9,436 nt of DNA from Methanobacteriota archaeon (GTDB taxonomy: Archaea > Thermoplasmatota > DTKX01 > GCA-020343715), in NCBI GenBank assembly GCA_030594725.1, contig JAUVEQ010000078.1:1-9436 (forward strand), written 5' to 3'. Both the position numbers and the translations under genes were made by a program. Positions 4,521 to 9,436 of this stretch are shown piece by piece. A model generated the notes under the pieces. That model was not told where the DNA came from. It saw nothing but the letters and a program-made list of their open reading frames with translations, and did no database searches. How positions within the stretch are numbered: the first letter of the stretch is position 1; the number at the start of each line of letters is the position of its first letter.

Positions 4521-6614
4521 TTAAGACGGGAACAGGGGAACGAACACAAGGGCCACGATGGTCATCAGCTTGATGAGGATGTTCAGGGATGGGCCCGAGG
4601 TGTCCTTGAAGGGGTCTCCCACGGTGTCGCCCACCACGGCGGCCTTGTGCTCGTCGGAGCCCTTTCCGCCCAGGTTGCCCTTCTCGATCCACTTCTTGGC
4701 GTTGTCCCAGGAGCCACCTGCGTTGGCCATCATCACTGCCAGCAGGAAACCGCAGGCCAGCGAGCCTGCCAGGAGGGCACCGAGCGCCTCCTTGCCCATG
4801 AACACACCAACTATGATGGGCGCTACGATGACGATTATGCCGGGGATCACCATCTCCTTGAGGGCGGTGGCGGTGGCGATGTCGACGACCCGCTTGGGGT
4901 CGGGCGCGGCCACGCCCACCCACAGGCCCCGGATCACGCGGAACAGCCAGCGCACCACCACGACGATGGCGAAGGCCGCACCTCCCACCCCACCCAGGGT
5001 GAGGGAGCAGAAGAGGAAAGGTAGCATGGCGCCGATGAAGAGCCCCGCCATGACCTCGGCCTTGGCGATGTTCACTCCATCGATACCCGCGGTGGTGTTG
5101 TAGACGGCCACCAGGGCCAGGGCGGTGAGCGCTGCAGAGCCAATGGCAAAGCCCTTGCCGGTGGCGGCGGTGGTGTTGCCCAGTGAGTCGAGGGCGTCGG
5201 TCCGCTCCCGGACCTCGGGATCCATGTGGGCCATCTCAGCGATGCCTCCCGCGTTGTCGGCGACGGGACCGTAGGCATCGGTGGAGAGGGTGATGCCCAG
5301 GGTGGACAGCATGCCCACGGCGGCGATGGCGATGCCGTACAGGCCCGCCAGCTCGTTGGCTACGATGATACCCACAGAAACGAAGATGATGGGGAAGAAG
5401 GTCGACAGCATGCTCAGCGACAGTCCGGAGATGATAAGGGTGGCAGCTCCCGTCTCAGCGGACTTTGCCACCTCCCTGGTGGGTTTGTAGTGGTCCGAGG
5501 TGTAGTACTCGGTGGTAACCGCGATGAGGATGCCCACCACGAGTCCGGTGATCAGGGCATAGATGATCTTCGCGTCGTATCCCGTGATCCCGTCGTCCAT
5601 CCCGGTGGTCAAGAACACAAGGGCGATGCTCACCAACACGACCAGGACGGCTGCGATGTAGACACCCCTGCGCAGGGCAGCCAGGAGGATGGCCTGGTCG
5701 GGCTTGTCCCCGCTGGTCCTCACGAATAGCGTGCCTACTATCGAGGCAAGGATGCCACCTCCTGCGATGACGATGGGCAGGACTATGTAGATGTCCACCT
5801 TGTCCCAGAAACCGGGGTCGCCCTCTTCGAGCCCGTAGGCCCAGGAGACGAAGACTACGGATAGGGCGATTGCCGCGATGATGGAGTCCACGTACGACTC
5901 GAAGAGGTCGGCACCCATGCCCGCGATGTCACCCACGTTGTCGCCCACGTTGTCGGCGATCACGGCGGGATTCCGGGGGTCGTCCTCGGGGATCCCCGCC
6001 TCGACCTTGCCCACCAGGTCGGCGCCCACATCGGCGGACTTGGTGTAGATGCCACCGCCAACACGGGCGAAGAGCGCTATGGAGCTGGCCCCGAACCCGA
6101 AGCTGAACAGGATGAGGATCAGGTCCTCCCAGGGGACCTCTAACACCGCGTAGAACACGGCGAACACTATGGACACGCCCAGCAGGCCCAGTCCCACCAC
6201 GGTGAAGCCCATGACGGAACCCGCCTTGAAGGCGACGGTCAAGCCCTTGTTCAGGCTCTGCCTGGCACCCTCGGCGGTCTTGGCGTTGGCGGAGGTTGCC
6301 ACCCTCATGCCGATGTAGCCCGAGGATGCAGAGCATATCGCGCCGGCAACGAATGCCACCGACATGTAGGGGGTCATCAGATCCGAGGCGAAGCCAGCGA
6401 TGGCCAGGATGATCGCCACGATCGCGATGAATATCACCAGCGTCTTGTACTCGCGGGTCAGGAAGGCTATCGCCCCTTCCTGGATCATCTTGGAGATCTT
6501 CTGCATTGTCTCGTTGCCTGGGCTCTCCTTCCGCAGCTGTAGCACCAGGACCACGACGATGACCAACGCGATCGCCCCCGCGATGGGGCCAAGGGCCCAG
6601 TAGGTCCATTCCAT
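4521..6614 (-). CDS. hppA: Membrane-bound ion-pumping pyrophosphatase, potassium-dependent type
   Basis: A 697-residue integral membrane pyrophosphatase, full length for the family, with about 16 hydrophobic segments. It couples hydrolysis of PPi to pumping of H+ or Na+ across the membrane. Active-site motifs are intact: GGGIYTKSADVGADLVGKVE (186-205), EDDPRNPAVIADNVGDNVGD (210-229), DAYGPVADNAGGIAEM (446-461), and the C-terminal GGSWDNAKK (633-641) and VGDTVGDPFKD (661-671). In GNTTAATGKG (479-488), A483 and G486 match the potassium-dependent class; potassium-independent enzymes have Lys and Thr there. The gate motif ADLFESYVDS (235-244) carries Glu239 where TmPPase-type Na+ pumps also have Glu, but Asp243 where TmPPase has Gly, so the pumped ion is unsure. 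GAGGTGA four bases before the ATG supports the start. The gene is flanked by unrelated genes and is probably monocistronic. Confidence 0.97.
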   Translation of the reverse strand: MEWTYWALGPIAGAIALVIVVVLVLQLRKESPGNETMQKISKMIQEGAIAFLTREYKTLVIFIAIVAIILAIAGFASDLMTPYMSVAFVAGAICSASSGYIGMRVATSANAKTAEGARQSLNKGLTVAFKAGSVMGFTVVGLGLLGVSIVFAVFYAVLEVPWEDLILILFSFGFGASSIALFARVGGGIYTKSADVGADLVGKVEAGIPEDDPRNPAVIADNVGDNVGDIAGMGADLFESYVDSIIAAIALSVVFVSWAYGLEEGDPGFWDKVDIYIVLPIVIAGGGILASIVGTLFVRTSGDKPDQAILLAALRRGVYIAAVLVVLVSIALVFLTTGMDDGITGYDAKIIYALITGLVVGILIAVTTEYYTSDHYKPTREVAKSAETGAATLIISGLSLSMLSTFFPIIFVSVGIIVANELAGLYGIAIAAVGMLSTLGITLSTDAYGPVADNAGGIAEMAHMDPEVRERTDALDSLGNTTAATGKGFAIGSAALTALALVAVYNTTAGIDGVNIAKAEVMAGLFIGAMLPFLFCSLTLGGVGGAAFAIVVVVRWLFRVIRGLWVGVAAPDPKRVVDIATATALKEMVIPGIIVIVAPIIVGVFMGKEALGALLAGSLACGFLLAVMMANAGGSWDNAKKWIEKGNLGGKGSDEHKAAVVGDTVGDPFKDTSGPSLNILIKLMTIVALVFVPLFPS

Positions 6615-6688
6615 GGTCTCACCTCAACATCTGACGGTCTAGTCCTTAGGTTGCTGGACTCCCCGTCGGCAGCAGAATCAAGTCCATG

Positions 6689-6697
6689 TAGATAAGG
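6689..6697 (-). promoter_or_regulatory. Candidate TATA-like element of hppA
   Basis: CCTTATCTA on the minus strand lies about 78 bases upstream of ATG 6614 in the 105-base gap after the small winged-helix gene. It would give a leader of about 50 bases. The CTTATC core resembles the candidate element before arfC. There is no better AT-rich stretch in the gap, which otherwise shows nothing recognisable except the hppA Shine-Dalgarno at 6619-6625. Confidence 0.35.
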
Positions 6698-6719
6698 CTT
6701 TGCCAGTGCCCCGGGCCGG

Positions 6720-6965
6720 TCACATGAATGCCGGGTCGTTCTCGTCCTTGGGCAGGGGCGGTGGACCGGGTCCGACTGAGGCCATCGGCCGGACGTAGGT
6801 GCAGTCCTCCAGGGGCTCCAGTTGGACGAATCCCTTGTTGACCAGTCCCCGCATGGCCAGGTCGAAGGCGCCCGGACGCATGCGGACCTCCTTTCGCAGC
6901 TGCTCCACCGTCACCGGGTACAGGCGGGACGCCGCCTCGAGGAGGGTGGACTCGTCCTGGGTCAC
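6720..6965 (-). CDS. Small winged-helix-like protein
   Basis: An 81-residue protein beginning at GTG 6965. Residues about 5-60 look like a compact winged helix: helix TLLEAASRLY, then VTVEQLRKEVRMRPGAFDLAMRGLVNKG as the helix-turn-helix pair (18-45), and a short wing FVQLEPLEDCTYVRP (46-60). The tail is Pro/Gly-rich and ends DENDPAFM. It starts 22 bases after the stop of the upstream gene, with GAGGGGG at the end of that gene but about 17 bases from the GTG, so translation is probably coupled. It is likely co-transcribed with the two genes before it. DNA binding or a regulatory role is inferred from the fold pattern only; winged helices also occur in protein-protein modules. Confidence 0.65.
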   Translation of the reverse strand: MTQDESTLLEAASRLYPVTVEQLRKEVRMRPGAFDLAMRGLVNKGFVQLEPLEDCTYVRPMASVGPGPPPLPKDENDPAFM

Positions 6966-6987
6966 GGCAGGCGTCGGCGTTGCCCCC

Positions 6988-7320
6988 TCACATGTAGTAC
7001 CTGGAGGTGGAGGCCTCCTCCTCCTCCTTCTTCTCCTCCATCTGGTCCAGGATCTCGATGAATATCACCATCTGGGTCGGGATGAGCCGCAGTTGCTCCT
7101 CCTCCTTACCGCCCTTGGCCTGCTTCCCCTTCCCTTTGCCCTTCTCCTTTCCCTTCTCCTTTCCCTTCGGGGTGATATCGATGACGAGTGCGTCTATGTT
7201 ACCCACCATGGAATAGCCCTTGAAGGTCCCCTCGGTCTCAAGTGGTTCGTCCCGGGTCATCATCGACATCACCCGGTACCGGGAGCCGGGTGTCAGCTTG
7301 GGTACGGTCTCCTTCGTCAC
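6988..7320 (-). CDS. Small protein of unknown function, possible Sm-like beta-barrel with Lys-rich insert
   Basis: The frame is open from ATG 7344, but GTG 7320 is preceded by GGAGGG with six bases spacing, whereas ATG 7344 has no good ribosome-binding site. I therefore favour GTG 7320 (110 residues; 118 from the ATG). Numbered from the GTG, strand-like blocks are PGSRYRVMSMM (11-21), LETEGTFKGYS (27-37), DALVIDI (43-49) and, after the insert, LRLIPTQMVIFIEIL (77-91). The order G..F.G......L.IDI then V.FIE resembles the Sm1/Sm2 motifs of Sm-like proteins, though the match is loose. Between them lies a Lys/Gly/Glu insert (about 52-72) coded by 12-bp repeats. The tail is acidic (EEKKEEEEA, 95-103) and ends SRYYM. 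It sits between two winged-helix genes, 51 bases after the first and 22 before the second. Confidence 0.65.
   Translation of the reverse strand: MTKETVPKLTPGSRYRVMSMMTRDEPLETEGTFKGYSMVGNIDALVIDITPKGKEKGKEKGKGKGKQAKGGKEEEQLRLIPTQMVIFIEILDQMEEKKEEEEASTSRYYM
7127..7168 (-). repeat. 12-bp polypurine/polypyrimidine repeat coding for KEKG units
   Basis: The plus-strand unit CCCTTCTCCTTT occurs at 7139 and 7151, followed by half a unit at 7163-7168 and preceded by a degenerate copy at 7127-7138. From 7139 to 7168 every base on the plus strand is a pyrimidine. The coding strand is all purine and gives Lys-Glu-Lys-Gly units in the small protein. Such homopurine tracts can form triplex DNA in vitro; here the simplest reading is expansion of a flexible basic insert. 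Confidence 0.85.
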
Positions 7321-7371
7321 TGGTATCCCTCCTGGAAAGTCCATGTCGTCTCTGCGCGTCGTGTGATCGTC

Positions 7372-8400
7372 TCAGCGCCCATCCTCCAGCAATGCCTCCA
7401 GGTGCTCCACCGTCTGACGGTAGGACCGGAGGGATTGCAGGGCGTGCTCCTCGGTGAAGTTCCATGCCTTCGAGAGGTCCCCGTACCTTATCCGGAAGGC
7501 CTTCGAGGACCTTGGCGACTCGCCCCGGAGGCCCCGCTCCATTATGTCCAGGCTCTCCAGCTTCTTCAGGTGCCGGTACAGCGTGGGCTTGGAGGTGTCG
7601 AGGACTGCCATGAGCTCCCGCATCGTCCAGCTCCGGTCGGGCCTGTCCAGGAGACACTCCTTGAAAAGCCGGTATGCCAGGCTCTCGCTTATCGCATCCT
7701 TGGCCCCGGTCTTGCTCCATGGCGTGATGTAGCCCACAGCCTCCAGGAACTTGATCAGGTGGTCGTCGGGGCTGGCGTTCGGGTCAATGGGGGTGAGCTC
7801 GCTGAGGGACAGTCGGAAGGAGATGTGGGAGCTGGTGCGGTCCAGCACGAGGCCTGCATTGCGCTGGTCGCCTCCCCGACGCGGCCGCTCGCTCCAGACA
7901 AGGTCCACCATCTCCCGGAGGGTCTCCAGGGCGCATTCAGCGTTGACGTCAACGAAGCGCCAGGCCTTTGTTGGCCTACCGAAGCGAAGGCAGTACAGGC
8001 GTCGATGGCCCGACCCGCTGTCATCCTCCATGATGGTGAGCAGGTCCAGCTCCCTCAACTTGAGCAGGTGGCGATACACCGTGGGCCTGGAGGCGTCGAG
8101 GCGATCCTCCAGCTCCTCGACGGTGAACCCCTTGTCCGGATGGCGCATGAAGCAATCTATGGTCATCCGGTACGGTACCGATGAGAGGACCTCCTCGCCC
8201 GGCCGGGGTGGGTCCATCGCGCCCTTGAGGTCCACCTTGCCCTTTCGAGGCCTTCCCCTGCGACGACGCGACGCGGTGGAGGGGACCTCCAAGCCTCCAG
8301 GCAGCAGGCCTATGTCCCTGAGCAAGGCGGCGGCCACCGCGTCCACGTCGTTGCTTGCCGTGGGAGGCGTGTGGTTGACGAGCATCAGTCTGAAGGGCAT
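7372..8400 (-). CDS. Putative transcription regulator with AT-hook-like stretch and two winged-helix repeats
   Basis: A 342-residue protein with an internal duplication. Repeat 1 (about 72-170) holds FTVEELEDRLDASRPTVYRH (92-111). Repeat 2 (about 238-338) holds WTMRELMAVLDTSKPTLYRH (258-277). In each, the helix-turn-helix is followed by a wing and then by GRPTKAW (141-147) or GDLSKAW (307-313) and a long helix suited to dimerisation. Before repeat 1, SRRRRGRPRKGK (44-55) matches the AT-hook pattern around a GRP core. This is uncommon in archaea and may give minor-groove contact or simply be a basic linker. The recognition-helix pattern SRPTVYRHLLKL resembles ArsR/TrmB-like regulators, but I assign no family. 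The start at ATG 8400 has only a weak GGTGT upstream and a TATA-like element about 50 bases away; ATG 8385 is possible. It leads a probable three-gene unit ending at 6720. Confidence 0.8.
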   Translation of the reverse strand: MPFRLMLVNHTPPTASNDVDAVAAALLRDIGLLPGGLEVPSTASRRRRGRPRKGKVDLKGAMDPPRPGEEVLSSVPYRMTIDCFMRHPDKGFTVEELEDRLDASRPTVYRHLLKLRELDLLTIMEDDSGSGHRRLYCLRFGRPTKAWRFVDVNAECALETLREMVDLVWSERPRRGGDQRNAGLVLDRTSSHISFRLSLSELTPIDPNASPDDHLIKFLEAVGYITPWSKTGAKDAISESLAYRLFKECLLDRPDRSWTMRELMAVLDTSKPTLYRHLKKLESLDIMERGLRGESPRSSKAFRIRYGDLSKAWNFTEEHALQSLRSYRQTVEHLEALLEDGR

Positions 8401-8448
8401 AAGGACACCGGGAGCGCGTCTGGGATGGTGCGAAATAGGGTTACTCGG

Positions 8449-8457
8449 GAAATAAGC
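8449..8457 (-). promoter_or_regulatory. Candidate TATA-like element of the 8400-6720 gene unit
   Basis: GCTTATTTC on the minus strand lies about 53 bases upstream of ATG 8400 in the 75-base gap after the nucleotidyltransferase stop. It predicts transcription from near 8428 with a leader of about 28 bases. The T-rich tract might also serve to end the upstream transcript. It is the only AT-rich stretch in the gap besides TATTTCG at 8433-8439. Confidence 0.4.
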
Positions 8458-8475
8458 TTGCCGTCGGAACGGGGG

Positions 8476-9436
8476 TCAGGCCTCGTCGCCCAAAATGGCG
8501 TCCTCGTGGTGGCTGTTGGGGCCCACGGTCGTGTCCCGCCCCACGTTGGTCCGGGTCAGACTGGCACCCTCGCCTATGGTACTGCCCCGGTCTATGATGC
8601 ATCCGGTGACATGGGCATGGGACATGATGGTGCAGTCCTCGAGGATCAGGGAGTCCTCCACCACCGCTCCCGCTCCAACGCTCACACGTGGGTGGAGGAA
8701 GGAGCCGTAGATCCTGGCGCCGTCGCCCAGGGAGACCTGGCTCTCTAGCATCGATGGGCCCTCCACCACCACCCCCTCTCCGTAGGTGACGCTGGCAGAG
8801 GTCCAGGCGCCCTTGACCCCGTCCGGGATCGCGTGCATGGTCATGGGTATGGGGACCTCGGTCAGCACCCGCTGGTTCGCCAGTATCAGGTCCCGGGGCC
8901 TGCCGATGTCCATCCACAGGCCGTCCAGCTTGTGGCCGTACATCGGCTGGTCATTCTCCAGAAGGATGGGGAAAAGGTTCCTGGAGAAGTCGAACTTCTC
9001 TCCATCGGGCACGTGCTCGAGCACCCTGGGCTCCAGCACGTAGATGCCCGCATTGACGAGGTTCGAGAACGCCTCCTCGGGGCTTGGCTTCTCCTGGAAG
9101 CGCTGGATCCTGTCGTCATCGTCCAGGTCGACCACTCCGTATTCCGAGACGTTCTCCACCGTGGTGAGGGCCATGGTCGCATCTGCGCCCTTGCGCCTGT
9201 GGAACTCGAGCATCGCCCCCAGGTCCACGTTGGCCAGCACGTCTGCGGACATCACCACGAAGGTGTCGTCCAGGTACGCCAAGGTCTTGGCCACTCCCCC
9301 GGCGGTGCCCATGGGCTGACGCTCGAAGGAGAAGAGCATGGAGATGCCCCCCACGTCCGTGGCCTCCAGGGCGTCCACGATCATCCCGGCCTTGTAGCTG
9401 GTGGTGACGATTATCTCTGTGATGCCTGCACGTACC
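8476..9436 (-). CDS. Sugar-phosphate nucleotidyltransferase with C-terminal left-handed beta-helix, 5' end beyond window
   Basis: The frame is open through the right edge, where VRAGITEIIVTTSYKAG continues upstream of the internal ATG 9384; that ATG is not the start. About 319 codons are visible. The N-terminal part is a GT-A type nucleotidyltransferase (COG1208-like): QPMGTAGGV near 9300-9320, MSADVLANVD (about 9225-9255, where many relatives have a Gly-Asp before the loop; the Asp is kept), FQEKPSPEE with NAGIYVLEP near 9050-9105, and DGLWMDIGRP near 8900. The C-terminal third has hexapeptide-type repeats (VTYGEGVVVEG, VSLGDGARIYG, VSVGAGAVVED, STIGEGASL), a left-handed beta-helix. Such enzymes make NDP-sugars, for example GDP-mannose or dTDP/UDP-glucose, for glycan or glycolipid synthesis. 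The missing N-terminus carries the GxGxRxxP loop, so the substrate cannot be told. It stops 75 bases before the regulator gene. Confidence 0.9.
   Translation of the reverse strand, partial: VRAGITEIIVTTSYKAGMIVDALEATDVGGISMLFSFERQPMGTAGGVAKTLAYLDDTFVVMSADVLANVDLGAMLEFHRRKGADATMALTTVENVSEYGVVDLDDDDRIQRFQEKPSPEEAFSNLVNAGIYVLEPRVLEHVPDGEKFDFSRNLFPILLENDQPMYGHKLDGLWMDIGRPRDLILANQRVLTEVPIPMTMHAIPDGVKGAWTSASVTYGEGVVVEGPSMLESQVSLGDGARIYGSFLHPRVSVGAGAVVEDSLILEDCTIMSHAHVTGCIIDRGSTIGEGASLTRTNVGRDTTVGPNSHHEDAILGDEA

Noticed and set aside
6799..8184. Long plus-strand open frame (461 codons) opposite the regulator gene cluster
   Set aside because: It runs antisense across three genes with clear fold patterns, and its translation is rich in Leu, Pro, His and Arg with no domain pattern. 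Long antisense frames are expected in GC-rich coding DNA.
9385..9436. Treating ATG 9384 as the start of the nucleotidyltransferase
   Set aside because: The frame continues upstream with a typical strand (ITEIIVTTSY) of the nucleotide-binding fold, so the true start is outside the window.

Overview
The window is GC-rich and almost fully coding. It looks like part of an archaeal chromosome, most likely a member of the Thermoplasmatota, although the lineage is an inference. The archaeal signs are a PAC2-family (proteasome assembly chaperone) gene, a stand-alone riboflavin/F420-pathway reductase of the MJ0671 type, a Mut7-C/DUF82 RNase-like protein, and TATA-box promoters about 45-55 bases upstream of several start codons. 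There are also winged-helix regulators and membrane proteins ending in a zinc ribbon. No tRNA, rRNA, CRISPR array, insertion sequence or phage gene was seen.

Layout, left to right. (1) 1-585, minus: the 5' part of a PAC2-family gene that runs off the left edge. It is divergent across a short promoter region (586-737) from (2) a plus-strand pair, arfC (738-1439) and a Mut7-C protein (1439-1897), which overlap by one base. (3) 1935-4418, minus: two paralogous genes for membrane-anchored proteins, separated by a relic of a third copy. Each has an N-terminal membrane segment, an extracytoplasmic domain of about 130 residues, a second membrane segment, a long Pro/Ala-rich cytoplasmic linker and a C-terminal four-cysteine zinc ribbon. 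I recognise no named family for them. (4) 4521-6614, minus: an intact membrane-bound pyrophosphatase, hppA, with the residue pattern of the potassium-dependent class. (5) 6720-8400, minus: a likely three-gene unit with a regulator carrying an AT-hook-like basic stretch and two winged helices, a small protein with a possible Sm-like barrel interrupted by a Lys-rich insert, and a small winged-helix protein. (6) 8476-9436, minus: a sugar-phosphate nucleotidyltransferase with a C-terminal left-handed beta-helix, cut by the right edge.

The least ordinary part is the paralogue region 1935-4418. It holds two zinc-ribbon membrane proteins that differ in the sensor-like outer domain but are almost identical in the last 34 residues. 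A truncated third copy abuts the stop codon of the second gene, and its junction falls on an 11-bp sequence also found at two places in the first gene. A 12-bp tandem repeat lengthens the linker of one paralogue. The housekeeping genes (arfC, Mut7-C, PAC2, hppA, nucleotidyltransferase) are otherwise typical of a stable archaeal chromosome.
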